Shown here one piece after another: positions 24,191 through 32,845 of a stretch of DNA of 64,000 nucleotides. Below the pieces are notes generated by a model. It ran no database searches. It saw nothing but the letters and a program-made list of their open reading frames with translations, and had not been told where the DNA came from. The stretch lies in contig NZ_CP114871.1 in assembly GCF_027474405.1 (NCBI RefSeq), positions 1,807,001-1,871,000 on the forward strand, written 5' to 3'. A program made the translations under genes and the position numbers. Each line of letters begins with the position of its first letter. The stretch's first letter is position 1. This stretch comes from Caulobacter sp. NIBR2454 (GTDB lineage Bacteria > Pseudomonadota > Alphaproteobacteria > Caulobacterales > Caulobacteraceae).

Positions 24191-25440
24191 CCGCATGGGG
24201 CGCCGCTTTCCTTCAAGATCCTGTCCAGGTGCGTTCGAATGTGCGCCGCCTCCGCCGGGGAGCCCGCCAGGGCGATGGCGTGATCGAAGGCGGTGCGCGC
24301 CTCGCCCTGCCGGCCGAGCTGCAGCAGCAGACCGCCGCGTAGACCGTGGAAGTGGAAGTAGTTGGCCAGACGGTCGGCCAGGGGCTCGATCATCGTCAGG
24401 GCGGCCTCCGGTCCCGCCACCTTCGCCACGGCGACGGCGCGGTTGAGGGTGATCACCGGGGACGGCTGCATATGCTCCAGCGCCGAATAGAGGCGTTCGA
24501 TCTGTGGCCAGTCGGTCTCGTCCGGCGTCGCGGCACGGGCATGCAGGGCGGCGATGGCGGCCTGAATCTGATAGGCGCCGGGGCGTTGATGGCGAATGGC
24601 CTTATCAACCAGGGCCAGACCCTCGGCGATCATCTTGCGGTTCCACAGGCTGCGGTCCTGGTCGTCGAGCAGCACGATCTCGCCCGTGGCGTCGAAGCGG
24701 GCGGCGCTGCGTGCGTGCTGCAGCAGGAGCAGGGCGGTAAGCCCCATGATCTCCGGCTCGGTCTTGAACAGGCGCAGCAGCAGACGCGACAGGCGGATGG
24801 CTTCGTCCGCCAGGCCAGCGCGGGCCGGGTCGGCGGCTCCAGAATAACCTTCGTTGAAGACGAGGTAGAGCATGGCGGCCACGGCCTCGAACCGCTCGGC
24901 GCGCTCGATGGGGCCTGGGGTCTCAAAGGAGGCGTCGCCGGCTCCGATGCGGGCCTTGGCGCGGGTGATCCGCTGTTCCATGGCCGCCTCGCTGACCAGG
25001 AAGGCGCGGGCGATCTGCTTGACCGTCAGGCCCGAGACGATGCGCAGTGCCAGGGCGATCTGCTGGGTGGCCGGCAGGTCGGGGTGGCAGCAGATGAAGA
25101 GCAGACGAAGGACGTCGTCGCGGTACTGGTCGGCGTCGATGCCCTCGGCCACGCCGTCCTCGACATCGTCGAGATCGGAGATGACGGCCTCGTCGGGCAG
25201 GGCGGTCAGGCGAGCCTGCTTGCGCACCACGTCAACGCCACTGTTGCGGCCGACAAGGATCAGCCAGGCCGCCGCGTCGCGGGGCGGGCCGTTCCTGGGC
25301 CAGCTCTTGAGGGCGCGCAGGCAGGCTTCCTGGAAAGCCTCCTCCGCGGCGTCCAAATCTCGGAAGTAGCGCAGCAGGGCGCCGACGGCCTGGGGGCGGG
25401 CCGCGGTGATCGCCGCCTCGATCCAGTCCAGATCGGTCAT
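24187..25440 (-). CDS. ECF42-like RNA polymerase sigma factor with C-terminal TPR-like extension
   Basis: 417 residues from ATG 25440, far longer than a minimal ECF sigma (about 180). Sigma region 2 is in residues about 10-80 (LLRYFRDLDAAEEAFQEA, then ALKSWP) and region 4 around 110-170 (LPATQQIALALRIVSGLTVKQIA helix-turn-helix). The remaining 240 residues are helical and TPR/DUF6596-like, with RGGLLLQLGRQGEA near the end. This architecture next to a YCII (DGPF) gene is the signature of the ECF42 group, which lacks an anti-sigma factor and appears to be controlled through its own C-terminal domain. Start and stop overlap both neighbours as ATGA. Confidence 0.9.
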   Translation of the reverse strand: MTDLDWIEAAITAARPQAVGALLRYFRDLDAAEEAFQEACLRALKSWPRNGPPRDAAAWLILVGRNSGVDVVRKQARLTALPDEAVISDLDDVEDGVAEGIDADQYRDDVLRLLFICCHPDLPATQQIALALRIVSGLTVKQIARAFLVSEAAMEQRITRAKARIGAGDASFETPGPIERAERFEAVAAMLYLVFNEGYSGAADPARAGLADEAIRLSRLLLRLFKTEPEIMGLTALLLLQHARSAARFDATGEIVLLDDQDRSLWNRKMIAEGLALVDKAIRHQRPGAYQIQAAIAALHARAATPDETDWPQIERLYSALEHMQPSPVITLNRAVAVAKVAGPEAALTMIEPLADRLANYFHFHGLRGGLLLQLGRQGEARTAFDHAIALAGSPAEAAHIRTHLDRILKESGAPCG

Positions 25441-25814
25441 TGCTCGGGAGCGCCTCTGGCGAAGAACACGCCCACGGGCCGGATCTCGTAGGAGCCGACG
25501 CCGGGATTGGCGATGGCCAACTCCTTGGCGATCTCGATGACCTCGTCCAGCGTGTCGCAATTGACGACATAGAAGCCCAAGAACTGCTCCTTGGTCTCCG
25601 CGAAGGGGCCGTCGATGACCATGGGCTCGCCGGCGGTCTTGCGCAGGGTGGTGGCGGAGGTGGTCGGCAGAAGCCGCGCCACGGGGCCAAGCTTGCCCTG
25701 CTTTGACAACCTGTCCTGCACGACCATGAGGCGCGCCATGACGGCGTCGTCTTCCTCCTTGGTCCAGGCGCCGACGACGTCTTCCTGATTGTAGCAAAGG
25801 ATCGCGTATTGCAT
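25437..25814 (-). CDS. YCII (DGPF) domain protein, partner of the ECF sigma factor
   Basis: 125 residues from ATG 25814. The YCII-related core includes MQYAILCYN at the start, VIDGPFAETKEQFLGFYVV, which contains the DGPF tetrapeptide that names the group, and a closing YEIRPVGVFF strand. DGPF proteins are small ferredoxin-like-fold proteins repeatedly found beside ECF42 sigma factors and are often their targets; their chemistry is not established. First gene of a three-gene operon, overlapping the sigma gene by four bases. An ECF-type promoter candidate lies 30 bases upstream. Confidence 0.9.
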   Translation of the reverse strand: MQYAILCYNQEDVVGAWTKEEDDAVMARLMVVQDRLSKQGKLGPVARLLPTTSATTLRKTAGEPMVIDGPFAETKEQFLGFYVVNCDTLDEVIEIAKELAIANPGVGSYEIRPVGVFFARGAPEQ

Positions 25815-25843
25815 GGCGGGTCTCGTCCTCATCATTGCCTAAG

Positions 25844-25870
25844 GACGTGGGACTATGCCCGCAGCCGACA
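25844..25870 (-). promoter_or_regulatory. Candidate ECF42 self-promoter
   Basis: On the minus strand TGTCGG (25870-25865), 17 bases, then CGTC (25847-25844). The ECF42 signature described in Streptomyces is TGTCGA at -35 and CG(A/T)C at -10, so this differs at one base. Its position gives a leader of roughly 20-25 bases before the YCII start. Motif and spacing are seen; function is inferred. Confidence 0.45.
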
Positions 25871-25888
25871 TCCTGTGGCGGATTTTTC

Positions 25889-26347
25889 TCAGGTCAGTTC
25901 GAGCTGCAGGAACTGATTGAAGTCGCTGGCCTCATAGCCCCCGAACGCCGGCCCGTTTTCGAACCCGCGGCGTCGGTAGAGGGCCAGCGCCGCGTCGAAG
26001 CCGGGTCCGCTGCCGGTCTCCAGGCTAAGGCGTGACAGGCCGCGTGTCCTAGCCGTGGTGATGACGTGCTCCAGAAGCGCGGCGGCCACGCCCTGACGCA
26101 GAAAGTCGGGGTGGGTGCGCATGGACTTCAACTCCCCGCTGCCGTCGCCGAGCATTCTGAGCGCCGCCATGCCCGCCACACGTCCGCCTGAGCGGGCGGT
26201 CCAGAACGTGACGTTCGGCGCTTTCAGTCGCGAGACATCCAAGGCGTGGACGTGACAGGCGGGCGAATGTTCGTGCATGCCGGCGAGGTGGAGCGCCAGG
26301 AGCTCAAGCGTGCCGGCGTCTTCGAGATCGTCTTCGACAATGTCCAT
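25889..26347 (-). CDS. GNAT family N-acetyltransferase
   Basis: 152 residues with a single GNAT domain. GELKSMRTHPDFLRQGVAAALLEHV is the acetyl-CoA-binding strand and loop, with Arg-Gln-Gly in place of the more usual R/QxxGxG/A, and LYRRRGFENGPAFGGY is the C-terminal motif typical of the ElaA/PhnO-like small acetyltransferases. Substrate unknown. It shares a divergent promoter region with sdhE and is not clearly in the ECF operon, from which it is separated by the proposed promoter. Confidence 0.86.
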   Translation of the reverse strand: MDIVEDDLEDAGTLELLALHLAGMHEHSPACHVHALDVSRLKAPNVTFWTARSGGRVAGMAALRMLGDGSGELKSMRTHPDFLRQGVAAALLEHVITTARTRGLSRLSLETGSGPGFDAALALYRRRGFENGPAFGGYEASDFNQFLQLELT

Positions 26348-26476
26348 TCAAGGCCCCTCCATCAGCGGAGAGCTAGAACGGACTCGGCGATGATCCAAGC
26401 CCGCGGAAGCGTGCTGGCGAAAAGGCATCGAAGCCGCTGGCCTATTGAGCGGCGCGCGCCTATATCCGCCCTGCCC

Positions 26477-26761
26477 ATGGACGACGTGCGACTTAAGAAG
26501 ATCAGGTTTCGGGCCTGGCATCGGGGCTTTCGTGAAGCGGACCTCATTTTGGGGCCGTTCGCGGACAACCATGTCCACCTCCTCACGTTAGAGCAACTCG
26601 ATCGGCTCGAGGCGCTCATGGAGGAGAACGATCACGACATCTACGGCTGGATCATCGGACGCTTCGAGACCCCGCCGGCCTTCGATCACGACGTGATGGA
26701 CATGCTCAAGACCTTCCGCTTCGAGGCCTTCGCGGCCCGGGGCGAGGGGCAGGGCGCCTAA
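26477..26761 (+). CDS. sdhE: Succinate dehydrogenase assembly factor SdhE
   Basis: 94 residues, the family length. The five-helix DUF339 fold is indicated by RLKKIRFRAWHRGFREADLILGPF, containing the RGxxE motif needed for covalent FAD attachment to SdhA, and by the DIYGWIIG segment. It promotes flavinylation of succinate dehydrogenase and fumarate reductase. No Shine-Dalgarno is visible; a TATATC box 11 bases upstream of the ATG would give a very short or absent leader. It is 13 bases from mfd, an order often seen in alphaproteobacteria. Confidence 0.93.
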   Translation: MDDVRLKKIRFRAWHRGFREADLILGPFADNHVHLLTLEQLDRLEALMEENDHDIYGWIIGRFETPPAFDHDVMDMLKTFRFEAFAARGEGQGA

Positions 26762-26774
26762 CTCAAGGACTTTC

Positions 26775-29700
26775 ATGGCTTACGACGCCAAACGCATCGC
26801 CAAGGACGATGGGCGCCTCGACCTTGCCGGGGCGCCTGAGGGTTTCGACGCCCTGGTGATGGCCGACATCGCGCGGGCGCGCGGCGGGCTTTCGATGTTC
26901 ATCGCCCGTGACGGCGCGCGCGCCGGGGCGTTCATCGACGCGCTGAAGTTCTTCGCGCCGGAGATCGAGACGGCGCTGTTCCCGTCGTGGGACTGCCTGC
27001 CCTATGATCGTATCGGCCCGACCTCGGGCGTGTCGGCCCAGCGCATGGCGACCCTGGCGCGGCTGGCGCGCGGGTTCGACGAAAAGAAGCCATCGATCCT
27101 GGTGGTCGCAGCGCCCGCGGCGCTGCAGCGCGTACCTGACAAGACGGTGGTTGGTCGGGCCGGCTATTTCGCGCGCGTGGGCAACAGCGTCGATGTGGCC
27201 GATCTGGAGCGATATTTCGCCACCAATGGCTATGTGCGCGCGTCCACGGTTTCGGATCGGGGCGAGTTCGCCATCCGCGGCGGCGTGATCGACGTGTTCC
27301 CGCCGGCGGCCGAGGAGCCGGTTCGCCTGGACCTGTTCGGCGACACGCTGGAAAGCATCCGCGCCTTCGATCCGGAGACGCAGCGTTCCACCAAGCAGCT
27401 GAAAGAGATCGATCTGCTGCCCGTCAGCGAGGCGCTGCTGGACGCCGATTCCATCAGCCGCTTCCGAAAAGGCTACGTCGAGCGCTTCGGCGCGCCGGGC
27501 GATGACGCCCTGTACGCCGCCGTGAGCGAAGGTTCGCGCCGCGCGGGTCTCGAGCACTGGCTGCCGCTGCTTTACGAGAAGATGGCCACCATCTTCGACT
27601 ATCTGCCGCCTAACACCCTGATCGGCGTGGACCACCTGGCGTCCGAGGCGCGCGACGAGCGTCTGTCCATGATCGAGGACGCCTATCAAAGCCGCGCAGC
27701 CGCGGACCGCAAGGGCGCCTATCGCCCGATCGAACCCAAGGCGTTGTACCTGGACGCCACCGAGTGGGAGCAGCGGGTAGGGCATCGACCCAACCGGCGG
27801 TTCACCCCGTTCCTGTCCGAGGGCGAGCAGGTGGTGGATATGGGCGCCAAGCTCGGCCGCACCTTCGCCGCCGAACGCCAGACCGACAGCGGCAATCTGT
27901 TCGAGGCGGTGGCCGATTACGCCAACCGCCAGATCGCGGCGGGCAAGCGGGTGCTGTTCGCCAGCTGGACCGAGGGCTCGTCCGAACGCCTGGGCTCCAT
28001 GCTGGGCGACCATGGCCTGAAGAAGATCAACTTCGCGCCGTACTGGCAGGCGGCCAAGGCGGCCGATCCGAAGACGCCGCTTCGGGTCGTGCTGCCGCTC
28101 GACGCGGGGTTCGAGACCGAGAGTCTGGCGGTCATCGCCGAGACCGACATCCTGGGCGACCGACTGGCGCGCCCAAGGAAGAAGCGCCGCGCCGCCAACT
28201 TCCTGGCTGAGGCCAGCGCTCTTACGCAGGGCGATCTGGTGGTTCATATCGATCACGGCATCGGACGCTATGAGGGCCTGAAGACCCTGGAGGTTCAGGA
28301 GGCGCCGCACGACTGCCTGGAGCTGCACTATGCCGGTGACGCCAAGCTGTACCTGCCAGTGGAGAACATCGACCTGCTGACGCGCTATGGCGCGGACGGC
28401 GAGGACGCGGTCCTGGACAAGCTGGGCGGCGCCGCATGGCAGTCGCGCAAGGCGCGGGCCAAGGAGCGCCTGCGCGAGATGGCCGAGGGCCTGATCGCCA
28501 TCGCCGCGGCGCGGTCGGTCAAGGCGGTCGAGGAAACCGATCCGCCGGCGGGCATCTTCGACGAGTTCTGCGCGCGGTTCCCCTATGAGGAGACCGACGA
28601 CCAGCTGAACGCCATCGCCGACGTCCTGGGCGATCTGTCTTCGGGCAAGCCGATGGATCGCCTGATCTGTGGCGATGTGGGTTTCGGTAAGACCGAGGTT
28701 GCGCTGCGCGCGGCCTTCGTCGTGGCCATGAGCGGCAAGCAGGTGGCGATCGTCTGCCCGACGACCCTGCTGGCGCGGCAGCATTACAAGACCTTCTCAG
28801 AGCGCTTCCAGGGCTGGCCGATCAAGGTGCGCCGCCTGTCGCGCCTGGTCCCCGCCAAGGAAGCCAGCGAAACCCGCGACGGCCTGGCCAACGGCGAGTT
28901 CGAGATCGTGGTCGGCACCCATGCAGTGCTGTCCAAGCAGGTATCGTTCAAGGACCTGGGCATGGTCGTGGTGGACGAGGAGCAGCACTTCGGGGTTAAG
29001 CACAAGGAGAAGCTCAAGGAGCTTCGCGCCGACGTGCATATGCTGACCCTGACGGCGACGCCGATCCCCCGCACCCTGCAGATGGCGCTGTCGGGCATCC
29101 GTGAGATGTCGATCATCGCCACCCCGCCGGTCGATCGCCTGGCGGTGCGCACCTACATCAGCCCGTTCGATCAGGTGACGATCCGCGAGGCCCTGCTGCG
29201 CGAAAAGTACCGCGGCGGCCAGGCCTACTACGTGGTGCCCCGCCTGAAGGACCTGACGGATATCGAGAAGTTCCTGCGCGAGCAGGTTCCCGAGATCAAG
29301 GTGGTCACCGGCCACGGCCAGATGGCGCCGACCCAGCTCGAAGAGGTGATGACCGCCTTCTACGACGGTCAGTACGATGTTCTGCTGTCGACCACGATCG
29401 TGGAGAGCGGCCTGGACATCCCAAGCGCCAACACCCTGATCGTGCATAGGGCGGACATGTTCGGCCTGGCGCAGCTGTACCAGATCCGCGGACGGGTCGG
29501 CCGGTCCAAGGCGAGAGCCTATGCCTACCTCACCACGCCGGTGGAGAAGCAGCTTACCCTGTCGGCCGAGAAGCGGCTGAAGGTGCTGCAGTCGCTCGAC
29601 AGCCTGGGCGCCGGCTTCCAGCTGGCCAGCCACGACCTGGACCAGCGCGGCGGCGGCAACCTGCTGGGCGACGAGCAGAGCGGCCACATCAAGGAGATCG

Positions 29701-30245
29701 GGGTCGAGCTCTACCAGCAGATGCTGGAGGACGCGGTGGCCGAACTGCGCGAGCGAGCGGGCAAGGACGTGGGCCTGTTCGCCGATCGTGGCTGGTCGCC
29801 GATCATCAACGCCGGCGCGGCGGTGATGATTCCGGACGACTATGTGCCGGACCTGAACGTGCGGCTGTCGCTCTATCGCCGTCTGTCGGAAGCCGAGAAG
29901 GCGCAGGACCGCGAAGCTCTGGCCGCCGAACTGATCGACCGCTTCGGCCCGCTGCCGCCAGAAGCCGACAGCCTGCTGAAGGTGGTCGGCATCAAGGGGC
30001 TGTGCCGCGAGGCCAACGTCGCCAAGATCGACGTGGGTCCCAAGGGGGCGGTGGCCACCTTCCGCAACGACGAGTTCGCCAATCCGATGGGATTGATCCA
30101 GTTCGTCGGCAAGAACGGGGCGGCGTGGAAGGTGCGACCTGATCACAAGGTGGTGGTGAAGGGCGAATGGGACACGCCCAAGGACCGGCTTAACGCCGCC
30201 GAGCGCATCCTGACCGAACTGGCGAAGCTGGCGAAGACCGCTTAG
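26775..30245 (+). CDS. mfd: Transcription-repair coupling factor Mfd
   Basis: 1156 residues, full family length. The N-terminal UvrB-like domains (about 1-480) include the FPSWDCLPYDRIGPT signature. The RNA polymerase-interacting CarD-like domain follows (GDLVVHIDHGIGRYEGL near residue 490). The helicase/translocase has Walker A GDVGFGKTEVALRAA near residue 633, DEEQHFGV near 734, TATPIPRTLQMA and the TRG region, and a C-terminal autoinhibitory domain. It removes RNA polymerase stalled at lesions and recruits UvrA. Its stop interlocks with that of the convergent membrane protein gene over 30242-30245. Confidence 0.98.
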   Translation: MAYDAKRIAKDDGRLDLAGAPEGFDALVMADIARARGGLSMFIARDGARAGAFIDALKFFAPEIETALFPSWDCLPYDRIGPTSGVSAQRMATLARLARGFDEKKPSILVVAAPAALQRVPDKTVVGRAGYFARVGNSVDVADLERYFATNGYVRASTVSDRGEFAIRGGVIDVFPPAAEEPVRLDLFGDTLESIRAFDPETQRSTKQLKEIDLLPVSEALLDADSISRFRKGYVERFGAPGDDALYAAVSEGSRRAGLEHWLPLLYEKMATIFDYLPPNTLIGVDHLASEARDERLSMIEDAYQSRAAADRKGAYRPIEPKALYLDATEWEQRVGHRPNRRFTPFLSEGEQVVDMGAKLGRTFAAERQTDSGNLFEAVADYANRQIAAGKRVLFASWTEGSSERLGSMLGDHGLKKINFAPYWQAAKAADPKTPLRVVLPLDAGFETESLAVIAETDILGDRLARPRKKRRAANFLAEASALTQGDLVVHIDHGIGRYEGLKTLEVQEAPHDCLELHYAGDAKLYLPVENIDLLTRYGADGEDAVLDKLGGAAWQSRKARAKERLREMAEGLIAIAAARSVKAVEETDPPAGIFDEFCARFPYEETDDQLNAIADVLGDLSSGKPMDRLICGDVGFGKTEVALRAAFVVAMSGKQVAIVCPTTLLARQHYKTFSERFQGWPIKVRRLSRLVPAKEASETRDGLANGEFEIVVGTHAVLSKQVSFKDLGMVVVDEEQHFGVKHKEKLKELRADVHMLTLTATPIPRTLQMALSGIREMSIIATPPVDRLAVRTYISPFDQVTIREALLREKYRGGQAYYVVPRLKDLTDIEKFLREQVPEIKVVTGHGQMAPTQLEEVMTAFYDGQYDVLLSTTIVESGLDIPSANTLIVHRADMFGLAQLYQIRGRVGRSKARAYAYLTTPVEKQLTLSAEKRLKVLQSLDSLGAGFQLASHDLDQRGGGNLLGDEQSGHIKEIGVELYQQMLEDAVAELRERAGKDVGLFADRGWSPIINAGAAVMIPDDYVPDLNVRLSLYRRLSEAEKAQDREALAAELIDRFGPLPPEADSLLKVVGIKGLCREANVAKIDVGPKGAVATFRNDEFANPMGLIQFVGKNGAAWKVRPDHKVVVKGEWDTPKDRLNAAERILTELAKLAKTA

Positions 30246-30757
30246 GCGGCGGTCTTGGCCTGGGTCAGAAGGCGCAGGGCACGGGTCGCCATCTCGATCC
30301 GCGCCATGACCACCAGGCCGACCGCGAACACGATGAAGCCGTCGGTGATGAGGGCGGCGCGCACGTGCCAGACGGCGGACTCCGCTTCGAGGATCGGGCG
30401 CAGGGCGGCGCGGAACAGCACCAGACCCACGAACAGGAAGATGGCCGCGGGCGTGGCCCTCATCTTCAGCGAATAGGTCTGGTCGCACAGGATGATGTCC
30501 ACCATCCGCCCCCGACGCCAGCCGACGGCTCCGCCGAGCGCGAAGATTGCGCCGAGCCAGATCCACTCCAAGCCCTGGGGCGGAAAACGCCACAGCAGCA
30601 GGCCGGCCAGGACGGACATGGCCAGGGGCAGGACCCAGATCATGCGCAGACGCATCGGGCGGTGTGTCTTCATGCGGTGCAGGCGGATCATCACCACGAC
30701 GGCGGCGATCGGCACGGCCACATAGGGCCAGTAGTGAGCGGCCTGTTCGATGGTCAC
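30242..30757 (-). CDS. Integral membrane protein, possibly DUF1453/CcdC-like
   Basis: 171 residues with about five predicted membrane segments, starting at YVAVPIAAVVVMI and ending with a FIVFAVGLVVMARIE helix. A short basic stretch (RLHRMKTHRPMRLR) after the first helix and a WRRGRMVDIILCDQ loop recall the DUF1453/CcdC-like family, but this is a weak match from memory. The start overlaps the stop of the DsbA-like gene by four bases, so it is translated with it. Function unknown. Confidence 0.6.
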   Translation of the reverse strand: MTIEQAAHYWPYVAVPIAAVVVMIRLHRMKTHRPMRLRMIWVLPLAMSVLAGLLLWRFPPQGLEWIWLGAIFALGGAVGWRRGRMVDIILCDQTYSLKMRATPAAIFLFVGLVLFRAALRPILEAESAVWHVRAALITDGFIVFAVGLVVMARIEMATRALRLLTQAKTAA

Positions 30758-31392
30758 GCCGCCAGCTCCACGGCCTTGTCGATCGCGCGGGCCAGATTCT
30801 CGGCGCTTTCGGCTCCGACCACGGCGACGCGACCGCCGAAGATCGTGAAGGGCACGCCAGTGACGCCGCCACGGACGGCCATCTGGTGCTCGTGGGCGAC
30901 CGCTTCGCGGTCGACGCCCTCGGACAGCAGCTTGAGGACGACCAACCGCTCCATGCCGGCACTCTCAGCGATGTCGGCCAGGACGACGGGATCGCCGATG
31001 TCGCGGCCTTGCGTGAAATAGGCGGCCATCAGTCCCTCGACCACGGCGTCTTGAACGCCGGCGCCGCCAGCCCAGCGGATCAGCCGCTGGGCGCCGTTGG
31101 TGTTGGGCGACTTATCAATGGCGTCGAAGTTCAGGGTGACGCCGCATTCGGCGGCCTGGCGGACCAGTTCGTCATGGACGGCCTGCAGCCGCGACTTGTC
31201 GGGGAACTTGGCCGCCATGTAGGCGCGGCGATCGACGCCTTCCTCGGGCAGGCTCGGGTCCAGCTGATAGGGACGCCAGGTGACCACGGCCTCGACATCC
31301 GGACGCAAGGCGAGCGCTTGGTGCAGGCGCTTCCAGCCCAGATAGCACCAGGGACAAACCACGTCGGCGATGAAATCGATGGCGAGGGGCAT
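30754..31392 (-). CDS. DsbA/FrnE-family oxidoreductase
   Basis: 212 residues, cytoplasmic (no signal). The thioredoxin-fold active site is CPWC at about residues 13-16 in FIADVVCPWCYLG, and the cis-proline loop is GVTGVPFTIF. The arrangement and length match the FrnE/2-hydroxychromene-2-carboxylate isomerase-like DsbA branch, which has a large helical insert. It probably reduces or isomerises disulfides or conjugates in the cytosol, perhaps in oxidative stress, as FrnE does. It is followed, overlapping, by a membrane protein gene and preceded at 11 bases by the PopA-like gene. Confidence 0.9.
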   Translation of the reverse strand: MPLAIDFIADVVCPWCYLGWKRLHQALALRPDVEAVVTWRPYQLDPSLPEEGVDRRAYMAAKFPDKSRLQAVHDELVRQAAECGVTLNFDAIDKSPNTNGAQRLIRWAGGAGVQDAVVEGLMAAYFTQGRDIGDPVVLADIAESAGMERLVVLKLLSEGVDREAVAHEHQMAVRGGVTGVPFTIFGGRVAVVGAESAENLARAIDKAVELAA

Positions 31393-31403
31393 GGGAGCGC
31401 CTC

Positions 31404-32735
31404 CTAGCTGGCCACGGAGCGAAGGGCCAGAGCCGCGGCGCGTTCGAGCGCCCGGGCCGCACCCTCCTGACCTTCGATCTGGGCGACGCCGATATCGAAG
31501 TCGCAGACGAAGGGCTTGCGGCCATCGCCGGCGTCGAAGGCCGTGCAGCTGATCACGGCGGCGATCCGTTCGGCCGCCGCGCGAGCCTGGGCCTGGGAAG
31601 TGGCGGGCAGGGAGAGGGCAAAGACTTCGGGCGCCAGGCGGGCGGCGGTGTCCTCCGCGCGCACCAGGCGGCCGATCATCGAGCCGATCTGCGGCACGGC
31701 GCGATCAACCCAGCCCCCGGCGCGGATGGCGGCCAACTCGGGCTTTTCGGCGATCTTGAGGACGGCGACGGACAGGGGGCGGCCACGACCGACGGCGGCG
31801 GCGGCCTGACGCGCCAGATGGGCGGCGAACAGGTCGCGAGTGAAGAGGCCGGTGGCGGCGTCCATGAGGCCAGAGCTGCGGGCCTTGTCGAGGGCGCCGC
31901 GAACGGCCTCGCCATAGCGATGGGCGCGGGCCAGCTCGATCATCCGCCGCGCGGTCTCTTCTTCGCCCGTGCCGTGAACGGCCACGTCCGAAACGCCCTT
32001 GTGGAAGGCCTCGGCCGGCATGACCTCCGCCCCCTCGCCCAGGTAGAGCAAGGCGGGAATGTGGAACAGGCGGGTGTTGCGGCGCAGGCCCGAGGCGATG
32101 GACAGCGCCTCCTGGCGATTGTCGCCAGCCCACAGGATCACGGCGTCGAAGGCGCGCTCATGCAGGTAGTCGAAGGCGGTGTAGGCGGTGAAGGCGCCGG
32201 TGATTTCGACCCCCGAGGCCTTGAGGGTGTTGGACAGGGCCAGGAACTGCGGGGCGGGCTCGCCCACGGCGAGAATGCGATAGGGCTGAGCCGACGGCTC
32301 GACGGCGGTGAAACGCTTGCCGCGTTCGGCGAAGGTTTCGCGGCGGAGCTCGAATTCCTCCTCCGCGATGGCCGTGCGGACCAGGGATTCAATGCGCAGC
32401 ATGGCCTGGGCCGGGTGGACCGGGTGGCCGAGAACAAGATCGAAACGGTGTTGTTCCTCGCCCGGAGGGATCGATCCCAGGGCGATGACCGGCAGGCGTC
32501 GCGGGGCCGCAGCGGCCTTGAAGCGCGCGGCCAAGTGAGCCAGGTCGTCACCGCTGTCGAGATCGATGATCGCCGCCTCGATGGGCATGTCCTCGATGAC
32601 GGCCAGAGCGGAGTCGCCGGCGCGCGCCGTGACGGTGCGCCAGCCCAGGCGGTCAAGCCCTTCGGCCAGGGGACCGGCCTGCGCGTCGTCACGCGCGATG
32701 ATCAGAAGACGAGGCTGCGACAAGACCCGAACCAA
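31404..32735 (-). CDS. popA: PopA-like degenerate GGDEF c-di-GMP receptor
   Basis: 443 residues with the PleD layout REC-REC-GGDEF. The active site is dead: the GGEEF position (368-372) reads APEVF. The inhibitory/binding site is kept as R359-A-E-D362. That combination defines PopA in Caulobacter, which binds c-di-GMP through the I-site and with RcdA delivers CtrA to ClpXP at the cell pole. Receiver 1 keeps an Asp in AAIIDLDSG; receiver 2 has lost a clear phospho-acceptor (VILWAGDNR). The start is uncertain: TTG at 32735 or 32723, with no ATG nearby and no strong ribosome site. It resembles PleD, encoded 14 kb away in this window. Confidence 0.82.
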   Translation of the reverse strand: MVRVLSQPRLLIIARDDAQAGPLAEGLDRLGWRTVTARAGDSALAVIEDMPIEAAIIDLDSGDDLAHLAARFKAAAAPRRLPVIALGSIPPGEEQHRFDLVLGHPVHPAQAMLRIESLVRTAIAEEEFELRRETFAERGKRFTAVEPSAQPYRILAVGEPAPQFLALSNTLKASGVEITGAFTAYTAFDYLHERAFDAVILWAGDNRQEALSIASGLRRNTRLFHIPALLYLGEGAEVMPAEAFHKGVSDVAVHGTGEEETARRMIELARAHRYGEAVRGALDKARSSGLMDAATGLFTRDLFAAHLARQAAAAVGRGRPLSVAVLKIAEKPELAAIRAGGWVDRAVPQIGSMIGRLVRAEDTAARLAPEVFALSLPATSQAQARAAAERIAAVISCTAFDAGDGRKPFVCDFDIGVAQIEGQEGAARALERAAALALRSVAS

Positions 32736-32845
32736 CTTTGCAATACCGGCCCGAGGACGAAACCATCGCCTTCCGGATTCGGAATGGGGACAGTATCAGA
32801 AGCGTGAGCCCGCGACAGAAGGGCATTGAGCAGGGATGAGCGGGA

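Noticed and set aside
26763..30962. Two long open frames (673 and 721 codons) antisense to mfd
   Set aside because: Consequence of high GC in the third codon position of mfd; no start signals or recognisable domains.
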